64,000 nt of DNA from Pseudobutyrivibrio sp. (GTDB taxonomy: Bacteria > Bacillota > Clostridia > Lachnospirales > Lachnospiraceae). Positions 42,314-50,808 of this stretch are shown one piece after another. The stretch is from contig JAFYYR010000028.1 in the NCBI GenBank assembly GCA_017557435.1, positions 1 through 64,000 of the forward strand, in the 5' to 3' direction. Position numbers and translations under genes: made by a program. Every line of letters starts with the position of its first letter. Position 1 is the stretch's first letter. Under the pieces are notes generated by a model. That model searched no databases, had not been told where the DNA came from, and saw only the letters and a list, made by a program, of their open reading frames with translations.

Positions 42314-42512
42314 AAATAAACCTCCGCTTTTAAATAAAAATTGACGCGTTTTACGCGCTCTAGATAATAGCTTAACATATCTGTAATAATTATTGTAGCC
42401 TTTATTATTTTTCTGATTTTTACTTAGTTTTATACTTTTTCTTCTATAAATATACTGCTATAATATGTCTGACAATTAATTGACACTTCAGCTTAGAAAG
42501 GGAGGTAATTTT

Positions 42513-42959
42513 ATGAGCGGAAAGAAAGGTATAATTGGAGAATTCAAAGAGTTTATTCTTCGCGGTAATGTTATGGACATGGCTGTCGGTGTTATCGTAG
42601 GTGGCGCATTCACAGCTATCGTTACTTCTTTAAATGAGGATATCCTTACACCAATCCTTGGTATTTTCGGTGGAACAGATTTCTCTGAATTAAAAGTAAC
42701 ACTTGGCTCTGGAGAAAATGCACCTACTCTTCTTTATGGAAATTTCATTACAGCAGTTATTAATTTCCTTATTACTGCATTTGTTATTTTCATTATCATC
42801 AAATCAATTAACAAGGCATCAGAAAAAGCTGCTGCGCTTGTAAAGAAAAATAAGGACGATGCAGAGGCTGCTGCTCCTACAGAAAAGGAATGCCCTTATT
42901 GCTTCAGCAAAATCGATATCAAGGCTACTCGTTGCCCACACTGTACATCAGAACTCTAG
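42513..42959 (+). CDS. mscL: Large-conductance mechanosensitive channel with C-terminal zinc ribbon
   Basis: A 148-residue channel that opens under membrane tension to release solutes during osmotic downshock. The first helix FILRGNVMDMAVGVIVGGAFTAIV and the second NFITAVINFLITAFVIFIII are typical of MscL. After the second helix a basic and acidic linker leads to CPYCFSKIDIKATRCPHC (about 127-144), a zinc ribbon not present in classical MscL. AAAGGGAGGT stands before the ATG at 42513; an in-frame TTG at 42480 is not used. It is divergent from the zinc-ribbon membrane gene cluster. Confidence 0.93.
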   Translation: MSGKKGIIGEFKEFILRGNVMDMAVGVIVGGAFTAIVTSLNEDILTPILGIFGGTDFSELKVTLGSGENAPTLLYGNFITAVINFLITAFVIFIIIKSINKASEKAAALVKKNKDDAEAAAPTEKECPYCFSKIDIKATRCPHCTSEL

Positions 42960-42981
42960 TCCGCTAGTTACCTATAGTCCG

Positions 42982-43064
42982 CTAGTTACATTCACAAGCC
43001 TTAGATTCTCTTCGCTCATCTAAAACGATTCGCTTAAGAGAACTAAGAGCTTGTGAATTACTAG
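42982..43064 (+). repeat. Long imperfect hairpin repeat, copy 1 (downstream of uppP)
   Basis: Nested arms: CTAGT/ACTAG (42982-42986, 43060-43064), CACAAGC/GCTTGTG (42993-42999, 43049-43055), CTTAG/CTAAG, and TTCTCTT/AAGAGAA (43006-43012, 43036-43042) around a loop with CTCATCTAAAACGATTC. Both ends show partial extra copies (CCGCTAGTTAC at 42961 and GAGCTTGTGAACTACTAG near 43097-43114). Confidence 0.75.
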
Positions 43065-43124
43065 CTCACTTAAATAATTCACCTAAGGACACCAAGAGCT
43101 TGTGAACTACTAGCTCATTAAAAT

Positions 43125-43156
43125 AAGCCCCGCTATGCGCATGCACAACGGGGCTT
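43125..43156. terminator. Terminator between mscL and uppP
   Basis: AAGCCCCG (43125-43132) pairs with CGGGGCTT (43149-43156). T-rich tails exist on both strands, so it can serve both converging genes. Confidence 0.8.
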
Positions 43157-43170
43157 TTACTATGCTTATT

Positions 43171-44034
43171 TTACTGAATCAATCCGACGGCACCACAGGC
43201 AACCACAATAATTCCAAGTACAATTCTATACCATCCGAACACCTTGAAATCATGCTTCTTGATGTAACCCATTAAAAACTTAATAACAAACATGGATACC
43301 ACAAATGCTACAACCATTCCTACTAAAAGAATTGCTGCTTCCATTCCTGTGAAATCAAGACCGAACTTAACAATCTTAAGAAGGCTGGCACCAAGCATAA
43401 CTGGTATTGCCAAATAGAATGTATACTCAGCTGCAACTGTTCTTGAAACACCAATAATTAAGGCACCAACAATAGTAGCTCCCGAGCGGGAAGTACCAGG
43501 GAAAATAGCAGCTATAAGCTGAAACATACCTATAAGAAAAGCTGTCATATATGAAATATCTGCCACTGCAGTAATCTTTGAATTTTTGCCAGCATTCATA
43601 TTTTCAACAATAATAAATGCCACACCAAATACAATAAGAGCAAGGGCAACTGGAATTGGGTGATAGAAAAGCTCTTCAAATAAATCATCCCAAAGGACGC
43701 CTACAACAGCTGCAGGAATACAAGATAATAAGATATGAAACCAAAGTACAAAAATATCCTTTTTAATCCATGCTCCTACACCTGACTTACTAAGTGGTAC
43801 TAAATTAGCCTTCTTACCAAATGGCCATATTTTGTTCCAGAAAATAATAACTACCGCTAGAATTGCTCCAAGCTGAATAACCACCTGGAACATGCTGTAA
43901 AATTCTTCTGAAACATCAAGCTTTACAATCTCATCCAAAAGAATCATATGTCCTGTACTACTGATAGGAAGCCACTCTGTAATTCCTTCTACGATGCCAA
44001 ACAATATGGCCTTTATAATTTCTATCATTTCCAT
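43171..44034 (-). CDS. uppP: Undecaprenyl-diphosphatase
   Basis: This membrane enzyme dephosphorylates undecaprenyl diphosphate to recycle the lipid carrier of wall synthesis, and confers bacitracin tolerance. The 287 residues with about eight helices contain the two active-site motifs EGITEWLPISSTGH (16-29) and FPGTSRSGAT (near 178-187). Start 44034 has GGAGG only 3 bases upstream, so the ATG at 44028 may be the true one. It is flanked by two copies of a long hairpin repeat. Confidence 0.95.
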   Translation of the reverse strand: MEMIEIIKAILFGIVEGITEWLPISSTGHMILLDEIVKLDVSEEFYSMFQVVIQLGAILAVVIIFWNKIWPFGKKANLVPLSKSGVGAWIKKDIFVLWFHILLSCIPAAVVGVLWDDLFEELFYHPIPVALALIVFGVAFIIVENMNAGKNSKITAVADISYMTAFLIGMFQLIAAIFPGTSRSGATIVGALIIGVSRTVAAEYTFYLAIPVMLGASLLKIVKFGLDFTGMEAAILLVGMVVAFVVSMFVIKFLMGYIKKHDFKVFGWYRIVLGIIVVACGAVGLIQ

Positions 44035-44056
44035 TATCCTCCATTAACCATTAACA

Positions 44057-44145
44057 CCTCCTAGTTACAGCTACAAGCCTTAGTCTCTCCGCTCATCTAA
44101 CACGATTCCCTTAAGAGAGCTAAGAGCTTGATGCTTACTAGGAGG
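44057..44145 (+). repeat. Long imperfect hairpin repeat, copy 2 (upstream of uppP)
   Basis: Perfect outer arms CCTCCTAGT (44057-44065) and ACTAGGAGG (44137-44145) enclose CAAGC/GCTTG, CTTAG/CTAAG and TCTCT/AGAGA, with loop CTCATCTAACACGATTC. It matches copy 1 in loop and inner stem, while outer arms differ and still pair. A T run follows on the plus strand. Confidence 0.75.
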
Positions 44146-44166
44146 TTAGTTTTTTTATAAATTATA

Positions 44167-44200
44167 GAAAAAACACTGCTGGGAAATCCCAACAGTGTTT
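44167..44200 (-). terminator. Terminator of the alarmone synthetase gene
   Basis: AAACACTGCTGGG and CCCAACAGTGTTT (44171-44200) form a stem; a T run follows on the minus strand. Confidence 0.85.
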
Positions 44201-44231
44201 ATCATATCATATTAACCTACATAATAAAATG

Positions 44232-44942
44232 CTATAGGGTGTTACCCTCAACAACTTTACCCTGCCATCCATTAGTATGGCGCTTCTCCTCTCGCTGACG
44301 CTCCTCCTCTTCTAGCTTAGTCTGCATGATAGCTTCGTTAAGCTGGAGCATCTTGGTATCCATCATAGATACGATTTCAGAACACTCTCTCAAGTCTCTA
44401 CTGATATAATCTGGTGCATTACCCTCGAACTTGTAGTAGATCTTGTGCTCAAGGCTGGCCCAGAAATCCATACCGATTGTACGTATCTGAATCTCTACCT
44501 TAGTGTCTACGGTCTTATCTGAAAGATAAATAGGAATCTTAACCAACATATGATAACTCTTATATCCTGAAGGCTTAGGATTCTTGATATAGTCCTTAAT
44601 GGAAATAACAGTAACATCAGTCTGGCGACCAATCATCTCTGCTATCTCATAAATATCGGATGTAAATGAACAAACGATTCTAACACCTGCAATATCATTA
44701 CAATGCTCAATCATACTAGGAATAGAAACATCATATCCATTTTTCTTAAGCTTCTTAACAATACTCTCAGGAGTCTTCACTCTAGTTTTAATATATTCAA
44801 TTGGATTATATTGATGTACCTGCTGAAACTCATCATTTAAAATCTCAACTTTGGTACGGAACTTCTTAATCGCGGATTCATATAAAAGCATGACGGTATT
44901 CCAAGAATTCACGCCATCATCCTGAAACATATTCATGTCCAC
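44232..44942 (-). CDS. Small alarmone synthetase (GTP pyrophosphokinase, RelQ/RelP-like)
   Basis: A 236-residue single-domain RelA/SpoT synthetase that makes (p)ppGpp from ATP and GTP or GDP. It lacks hydrolase and regulatory domains. Motifs: KTRVKTPESIVKKL (about 56-69), HCNDIAGVRIVCSF near 85, PKPSGYKSYHMLVKIP near 125 and EIQIRTIGMDFWASLEHKIYYK near 148-170, with the Gln/Arg and Glu used for GTP and Mg binding. The C-terminal 35 residues form a charged helix. The first codon may be GTG (44942) or the ATG at 44936, both after GGAGGTGGAG. It probably responds to wall or starvation stress. Confidence 0.92.
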   Translation of the reverse strand: MDMNMFQDDGVNSWNTVMLLYESAIKKFRTKVEILNDEFQQVHQYNPIEYIKTRVKTPESIVKKLKKNGYDVSIPSMIEHCNDIAGVRIVCSFTSDIYEIAEMIGRQTDVTVISIKDYIKNPKPSGYKSYHMLVKIPIYLSDKTVDTKVEIQIRTIGMDFWASLEHKIYYKFEGNAPDYISRDLRECSEIVSMMDTKMLQLNEAIMQTKLEEEERQREEKRHTNGWQGKVVEGNTL

Positions 44943-45055
44943 AATTCTCCACCTCCCATCTAGGCTCCCTCTTATATATTACCATAAATCCCCCTAAAAT
45001 TTATTAAGACTTTATTAAATATCTCTATACTCTAACAAGGGGTGTATATAAACCA

Positions 45056-45088
45056 AAAATAAAGCGCTACCCTAAATTTAGGCAGCGC
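45056..45088 (-). terminator. Terminator of the 87-residue gene
   Basis: GCGCT (45064-45068) pairs with AGCGC (45084-45088) over an inner CCTAAA/TTTAGG stem; T-rich on the minus side. Confidence 0.75.
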
Positions 45089-45125
45089 CATATAAACATA
45101 AATTATAAACTCTCTATATAACCTA

Positions 45126-45389
45126 TTAATCCTCGTCGAGAATGTGGATTTCCAAATAATCAAATGGTATCTCGTCTACGAAATTGTCACGAGTGAATCT
45201 GGCCTTGCCGTGGCGCTTGAACTCACGGATGGTGGAGTCAAGCCAGACAGGCTTGCTTGTATCGAACTCGTAGCTTGCCTTGTCTACTGCTGCAAATATT
45301 TTGTGAGTGCGAGTCTCCTCAGAGTAATCCTCCCACACAAAATCCTGAAGCATATGATTATCTTTCCATGATTTAAACCAAATACGCAT
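45126..45389 (-). CDS. Small cytosolic protein, unknown
   Basis: An 87-residue soluble acidic protein with regular strands (MRIWFKSWKDNHMLQDFVW, HKIFAAVDKASYEFDTSKPVWL, DYLEIHILDED). It lies 16 bases after the rRNA methyltransferase stop and ends with a terminator, so it is part of that operon. GAGAGG precedes its ATG. I recognise only that such small ORFs accompany this locus type; no function is known to me. Confidence 0.7.
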   Translation of the reverse strand: MRIWFKSWKDNHMLQDFVWEDYSEETRTHKIFAAVDKASYEFDTSKPVWLDSTIREFKRHGKARFTRDNFVDEIPFDYLEIHILDED

Positions 45390-45405
45390 AAAACCTCTCT
45401 AGTAA

Positions 45406-46212
45406 TTAATATCTTTGACGGTGAGTTTCGTACATAAGAAGACTTGCAGCAACTGATGCATTAAGAGACTCAAGCTGGCCTTCCATAGGTATCTTAAGAT
45501 ATGAGGTGGCTAAGTCTGCCATCTCATCTGTAAGTCCATTGCCCTCATTGCCTATCATAAATGCAGTATCTCCCTTAAAGTCTAGCTCAGTGTAGAACTT
45601 TTCTCCCTTAAGGTGGGCCGCATATACGGATACTCCATATTTATCCTCAAGAGTCTTGATGGTCTCTCCCAAATCTGGAGCCACAATATGAGGAACTCTG
45701 AAAATGCTTCCCATAGTAGAGCGTACTACCTTGGGCGAGTAGATATCTACAGTAGTGCTATTCATAATGATACCAGTGGCACCAGCCCCCTCTGCAGTAC
45801 GGACAATGGTACCCATATTGCCTGGGTCCTGAAGGGACTCAAGAATTATTACATGAGCAGGTCGTCCTGTAGAGCCGCCCAACACATCCTCAAGTGTAAA
45901 ATCCTGCATCTTAACTAACGCAAGAACTCCCTGTGGAGTGACAGTATCACTCATAGAGTTAAATACTGTTCTGGCAACCTCTTCACATGTAACCTGTGGA
46001 GCCTTAGAGTGTATCTCTGATAAGAACTTCTGGCCCTCCTCAGAGTCACCAAAGCCCTCTACATAATAGATGGCATGCAAAAAATCGCCCGGTACCTCAG
46101 CTACCCCGCGAATCCCCTCAACCACAAAAAGCCTTTGAGCGCGACGCTCTCTGGCTTTTTTGTTAAGTGCAATTATGTTTTTAATCTGATTGTTATTAGT
46201 ACTTGTAATCAT
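45406..46212 (-). CDS. RNA 2'-O-methyltransferase, TrmH/SpoU family
   Basis: A 268-residue SPOUT methyltransferase likely to act on rRNA or tRNA ribose. An N-terminal substrate-binding domain (KNIIALNKKARERRAQRLFVVEG) precedes the knotted catalytic domain with ILESLQDPGNMGTIVRTAEGAGATGI (near 122-147), FMIGNEGNGLTDEM near 218 and IPMEGQLESLNASVAASLLMYE near 240, the three SpoU motifs. It begins 16 bases inside the end of pfkA and has a weak ribosome site, so it depends on pfkA translation. Confidence 0.92.
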   Translation of the reverse strand: MITSTNNNQIKNIIALNKKARERRAQRLFVVEGIRGVAEVPGDFLHAIYYVEGFGDSEEGQKFLSEIHSKAPQVTCEEVARTVFNSMSDTVTPQGVLALVKMQDFTLEDVLGGSTGRPAHVIILESLQDPGNMGTIVRTAEGAGATGIIMNSTTVDIYSPKVVRSTMGSIFRVPHIVAPDLGETIKTLEDKYGVSVYAAHLKGEKFYTELDFKGDTAFMIGNEGNGLTDEMADLATSYLKIPMEGQLESLNASVAASLLMYETHRQRY

Positions 46213-47182
46213 TGTTCAAAGACTTGCAAATCTGATACTGATACTCATCAACATCCTTCTTCATAGCAAGTGCCTCATCGATATCGAAATCGATGAACTC
46301 ACCGTGTCTGTAACCAACTACACGGTTAGTCTTACCCTCGCAGAGAAGGTCAACTGCCATAGCACCCATTGTAGATGCGTATACACGGTCCTTACATGTA
46401 GGTGAACCACCACGCTGCATGTGACCAAGAATAGTAGCACGTGTCTCAATACCTGTAGCTGCCTCGATACGCTTAGCCATAGAAGTAGAATGACCAATAC
46501 CCTCAGCATTGATAATAATGTGGTGCTGCTTACCCTTCTTACGTCCCTCGATGATGTGGTTAACAAGCTTCTGCTCGTCGTAATCATATCTCTCAGGAAG
46601 AAGAACATCCTCAGCACCATTAGCAATACCGCACCAAAGAGCGATATAACCAGCGCCACGACCCATAACCTCAATAATAGAGCAACGCTCATGAGATGTA
46701 GATGTATCACGAACCTTATCGATAGCTTCCATAGCTGTGTTAACAGCTGTATCGAAACCGATTGTGTACTCTGTACAAGCAATATCAAGATCGATAGTAC
46801 CTGGAAGACCGATTGTGTTAATTCCGAACTTAGAAATCTTCTGAGCACCCTTGAAAGAACCGTCACCACCGATAACAACAAGACCATCGATACCAGCTGC
46901 GATTGCATTCTTAGCTGCCTTCTCCTGATACTCAGGATCAAGCATCTCTAAACAACGTGCAGTCTGAAGAATAGTACCACCACGTTGAATAGTCTCAGAA
47001 ACGCTATGTGCATTCATATCTATAATTTCACCAGAAAGAAGACCCGCATAGCCTCTTCTGATTCCCTTAACTGTCTTTCCTCTGGCAATAGCCTGACGAA
47101 CAACGGCACGGATAGCCGCATTCATACCAGGGGCATCACCACCTGAAGTAAGAACACCAATAGTTTTTACTTTATCTGCCAT
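46196..47182 (-). CDS. pfkA: ATP-dependent 6-phosphofructokinase
   Basis: It phosphorylates fructose-6-phosphate, the committed step of glycolysis. The 328 residues hold GVLTSGGDAPGMNAAIR (9-25), GGDGSFKGA (near 103-111) and PGTIDLDIACTEYTIGFD. Gly at the GGDG and PGTID positions marks ATP rather than pyrophosphate use. The usual TIDND motif reads TIDLD, keeping both Asp and replacing the Asn. EVMGRGAGYIA follows at about 165. A promoter with a cre-like box precedes it. AGGAGGAATAAT is the ribosome site. Confidence 0.95.
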   Translation of the reverse strand: MADKVKTIGVLTSGGDAPGMNAAIRAVVRQAIARGKTVKGIRRGYAGLLSGEIIDMNAHSVSETIQRGGTILQTARCLEMLDPEYQEKAAKNAIAAGIDGLVVIGGDGSFKGAQKISKFGINTIGLPGTIDLDIACTEYTIGFDTAVNTAMEAIDKVRDTSTSHERCSIIEVMGRGAGYIALWCGIANGAEDVLLPERYDYDEQKLVNHIIEGRKKGKQHHIIINAEGIGHSTSMAKRIEAATGIETRATILGHMQRGGSPTCKDRVYASTMGAMAVDLLCEGKTNRVVGYRHGEFIDFDIDEALAMKKDVDEYQYQICKSLNNDYKY

Positions 47183-47227
47183 TTTGATTATTCCTCCTAA
47201 TATCCCGCTTCAAAACAATTCCTTGTA

Positions 47228-47256
47228 ATTTTATACTCTTTTGTAAACGTTTTCAA
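47228..47256 (-). promoter_or_regulatory. pfkA promoter
   Basis: On the minus strand TTGAAA (47256-47251), 17-bp spacer, TAAAAT (47233-47228). The -35 box is part of a cre-like palindrome. Confidence 0.75.
47242..47256 (-). promoter_or_regulatory. cre-like catabolite operator on the pfkA promoter
   Basis: The minus strand TTGAAAACGTTTACA fits every position of the CcpA cre consensus WTGNAANCGNWNNCW. It covers the -35 box and spacer, where CcpA binding would repress; binding upstream would instead activate. Only the sequence match is shown. Confidence 0.6.
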
Positions 47257-47278
47257 TAGGCATTTTATCAATAATTTG

Positions 47279-50200
47279 CTAGTATCTACGCTTTCCACTG
47301 TCGAATTTTATCTTCTTCTCTACTACTTGAACATTTTCCTGTCCAAAGTTTTGGTAGAGAACCTCCAAATTCTCAATGGATGCAGCCAGTGTCCAGTTAG
47401 GTCCCATGCGTTTTATCGCCTTTTCCTCTGTAAGGTAAATAGCAAGTCCATCGCTTCCGTCCATCTGTCTGATAATCTCAGTCAGCTGGCCCTCTGCCGC
47501 TTCATAGGCCTCCTTATTTGCAAAGCGAATCCACACCTCTCTTCCGCAGTCATCAAAAGATTTGATATCCTGGCAGATCAGCTTGGCATCCTTTTCCTCT
47601 TCCACCTGCACTCGGCCCTGGATGAACACCTTGTTACCCTCTGATATAAGGGAGCGTGCCTTCTCATAGCTGTTAGGGAAAATAACCACCTCTACTGTGC
47701 CAGTCAAATCCTCTAAATTGATAAATGCCATAGCCTTGCTCTGCTTAGTGTATTTTATGGTAACTCCACTAATCATACCACCTACAACAACTACGCTGTC
47801 GTCTGTAACAGAAGCCTGACCTGTCTCCTCATCCACAATAAATGAGGAAGCCTTGGCTGTAATATTTTTCTCCAAGAGACCAATATAGTCATCAAGAGGA
47901 TGGCCACTTACATATACACCCATCAGCTCCTTTTCAAGAGCAAGTTTGATTTCCTTATCAAATTCCTCTGCATCAGGAAGAGAAATTTTCAAATCCTCCT
48001 TTTGCTCATCATTTGCAAAATCAAACAGAGACATCTGGCCCTGAATGTTATTTTTCTTGCCGCTGTTGACTGAATCTAATATGGTAGGGAAAATCAGACA
48101 CTTCTGTCTGCGATTGCCCTCCATGGAATCAAGAGCACCGGACTTAATTAAGTTCTCGATTGTTCTCTTATTAGCATCATAATTGCTAACACGATTGATG
48201 AAATCCTCTAAGTCTCTAAAGGGACCATTTTTCTCTCTATCGTAAATAATGGCATCTATTGTGTTGCGGCCAACAGATTTGATAGCATACAGACCATATC
48301 TGATTTTGCCATCATCAACTGAGAATCTGCCGCTTCCGCTATTAACATCAGGAGGAAGTACCTCGATGCCATTAGTTCTGCAGACAGCAATATACTCAGA
48401 GACCTTACCACTGTTATCAATAACAGATGTCATAAGGGCAGCCATGAATTCAAGAGGATAATACTTCTTAAGGTAGGCTGTCTGAATGGCAACAACTGCA
48501 TATGCTGCTGCATGACTCTTGTTAAATGCATACTTGGCGAAATCAACCATATGGTCGTAAATCTTGTTAGCCACCTCAGCTGAAATGCCATTTGCCACAC
48601 AACCAGGAATCTTAGTGATTTTACCTGTGATGTGATTTTCTATTTGTCCACCATTGACGAAAATCTCACGATTCTCCTCAATGACATACTGCTTTTTCTT
48701 ACTCATGGCACGACGAATCTCATCGGCACCACCAAGAGAATAGCCAGCAAGCTGCTGCACTATCTGCATAACCTGCTCCTGATAAACAATACATCCGTAG
48801 GTAGGAGCAAGTATTGGCTCAAGCTGTGGACAGTCGTAGGTAATCTCCTCACCTGAGTTCTTACCCTTAATGTAATCAGGAATGAAATCCATAGGACCTG
48901 GACGGTAAAGGGAAATACCGGCGATAACATCCTCAATAGAATGTGGCTTTAATTCCTTCATGAAATTCTTCATGCCGGTAGATTCCAGCTGGAAAACGCC
49001 CTCGCATTTACCTGCAGAAATCATGTCCATAACTGCCTGGTCATTGTAGTCAATCTCATCCATGTTAAGCTTCTTGCCGTAATTTTTCTCCACAAGCTTA
49101 ACAGCATCATTTATAACAGTAAGAGTTCTAAGGCCTAGGAAATCCATTTTCAAAAGGCCCAACTCCTCGATTGTAGTCATAACGAACTGGGTGACAATTG
49201 TACCATCACCACCACGAGAAAGTGGAACATACTCATCCATTGGCTTGCCGGCAATAACCACACCGGCCGCATGCATACCTGTATTTCTAGGAAGTCCCTC
49301 AAGTGTACGGGCAACATCGATGAGATTTCTCACCTGATCATCAGCCTCATAAAGCGCTTTCAGCTCCGGATTCATGGTAAGAGCCTTGTCTAATGTGACA
49401 CCTAAATCTGTAGGAATCATCTTGGCTACAGAATCCACATAGCCGTATGGTAAATCCATAACACGGCCAACATCTCTGATAACACCTCTGGCCTTAAGGG
49501 TACCAAAGGTAACAATCTGGGTCACACAATCCTTACCGTATTTACGAACTACATAGTCGATAACTTCACCGCGTCGCTCAAAACAGAAATCAATATCTAT
49601 ATCGGGCATGCTGACACGCTCCGGATTAAGGAAGCGCTCAAACACAAGTGAATATTTGATTGGGTCAATATTGGTAATGCCTGTTGTGTAGCTGACCAGT
49701 GCTCCCGCAGCAGAACCACGGCCTGGTCCAACAGGAATCCCATGGGTACGGGCATAGTTGATGAAATCCCATACAATAAGGAAGTAATCAACGTATCCCA
49801 TATTTTTAATAACATCAAGCTCATACTCTAGGCGAGGCTTAAGCTCCTCAGCTCTATCCCCGTATCGTCTATCAAGTCCCTCGTAGCAAAGCTTGTTAAG
49901 ATAAGTCCAAGAATCATATCCCTCTGGCACTTCAAAATGAGGGAGCTTGGTCACGCCAAATTCGAACTCTACGTGACATCTATCTGCAATTTCCTGGGTG
50001 CGGGCAACAGCTTCCTTGGCATAAGGGAAAAGCTCAAGCATCTCCTCCTCAGACTTAACGTAAAACTCCTGAGTCTCAAATCTCATTCGATCCTCATCGT
50101 TAAGCTTTTTACCTGTCTGAATACAAAGAAGCACATCATGGCTATCTGCATCCTCTCTATTGGTGTAATGGCAGTCATTGGTGGCAACAAGAGGAATGCC

Positions 50201-50791
50201 TGTCTCACGAGAAAGTCTCATAAGTCCCTGATTAACAGTCTGCTGCGCAGGAATGCCATGGTCCTGCATCTCAAGATAATAGTTGCCCTCTCCAAAAAGC
50301 TCTAAATATCTAAGAGCAACTGCTTTTGCCTCATCATACTGCTGACGATCCAGAGCTCTTGCAACCTCTCCGGCCAAACAAGCAGAAAGGCAGATTATGC
50401 CCTCATGATACTTCTCAAGAATCTCAAAATCCACACGTGGCTTGTAGTAATAACCATCCACATAACCTGCAGAAACTATCTTAATCAGGTTCTGGTAACC
50501 TGCATTATTCTCCGCCAACAAAATAAGGTGATAATATCTATCCTCACCCTGCACTCTCTCACGGTCAAATCTAGAGCCAGGTGCCACATACACCTCGCAA
50601 CCGATAACCGGATTAATCCCAGCATTTTTACATTCTTTATAAAAATCAACTACACCGTACATATTGCCATGGTCAGTGATTGCCGCAGCAGTCATGCCCA
50701 TATCCACGCACTTTTTTACATAGGATTTTATTTTATTTGAACCATCTAACAGTGAATACTCTGTATGGGTGTGCAGATGTACAAAACTCAT
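47279..50791 (-). CDS. dnaE: DNA polymerase III subunit alpha
   Basis: The 1170-residue DnaE replicative polymerase subunit. It begins with a PHP domain (MSFVHLHTHTEYSLLDGSNKI; AITDHGNMYGVVDFY). The polymerase core has GPGRGSAAGALVSYTTGITNIDP (near 348-370) and the catalytic aspartates in MPDIDIDFCFERRGEVIDYV (near 392-412). A helix-hairpin-helix and an OB fold close the C-terminus. The length is that of DnaE1-type enzymes. It follows holA by 17 bases with GTTAGAAAGGAAAG as ribosome site. In Firmicutes this enzyme may work beside PolC. Confidence 0.97.
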   Translation of the reverse strand: MSFVHLHTHTEYSLLDGSNKIKSYVKKCVDMGMTAAAITDHGNMYGVVDFYKECKNAGINPVIGCEVYVAPGSRFDRERVQGEDRYYHLILLAENNAGYQNLIKIVSAGYVDGYYYKPRVDFEILEKYHEGIICLSACLAGEVARALDRQQYDEAKAVALRYLELFGEGNYYLEMQDHGIPAQQTVNQGLMRLSRETGIPLVATNDCHYTNREDADSHDVLLCIQTGKKLNDEDRMRFETQEFYVKSEEEMLELFPYAKEAVARTQEIADRCHVEFEFGVTKLPHFEVPEGYDSWTYLNKLCYEGLDRRYGDRAEELKPRLEYELDVIKNMGYVDYFLIVWDFINYARTHGIPVGPGRGSAAGALVSYTTGITNIDPIKYSLVFERFLNPERVSMPDIDIDFCFERRGEVIDYVVRKYGKDCVTQIVTFGTLKARGVIRDVGRVMDLPYGYVDSVAKMIPTDLGVTLDKALTMNPELKALYEADDQVRNLIDVARTLEGLPRNTGMHAAGVVIAGKPMDEYVPLSRGGDGTIVTQFVMTTIEELGLLKMDFLGLRTLTVINDAVKLVEKNYGKKLNMDEIDYNDQAVMDMISAGKCEGVFQLESTGMKNFMKELKPHSIEDVIAGISLYRPGPMDFIPDYIKGKNSGEEITYDCPQLEPILAPTYGCIVYQEQVMQIVQQLAGYSLGGADEIRRAMSKKKQYVIEENREIFVNGGQIENHITGKITKIPGCVANGISAEVANKIYDHMVDFAKYAFNKSHAAAYAVVAIQTAYLKKYYPLEFMAALMTSVIDNSGKVSEYIAVCRTNGIEVLPPDVNSGSGRFSVDDGKIRYGLYAIKSVGRNTIDAIIYDREKNGPFRDLEDFINRVSNYDANKRTIENLIKSGALDSMEGNRRQKCLIFPTILDSVNSGKKNNIQGQMSLFDFANDEQKEDLKISLPDAEEFDKEIKLALEKELMGVYVSGHPLDDYIGLLEKNITAKASSFIVDEETGQASVTDDSVVVVGGMISGVTIKYTKQSKAMAFINLEDLTGTVEVVIFPNSYEKARSLISEGNKVFIQGRVQVEEEKDAKLICQDIKSFDDCGREVWIRFANKEAYEAAEGQLTEIIRQMDGSDGLAIYLTEEKAIKRMGPNWTLAASIENLEVLYQNFGQENVQVVEKKIKFDSGKRRY

Positions 50792-50808
50792 ACACTTTCC
50801 TTTCTAAC

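Noticed and set aside
46196-47182. Pyrophosphate-dependent phosphofructokinase
   Set aside because: Gly occupies the diagnostic GGDG and PGTID positions, which indicates ATP use; only the TIDND Asn is changed.
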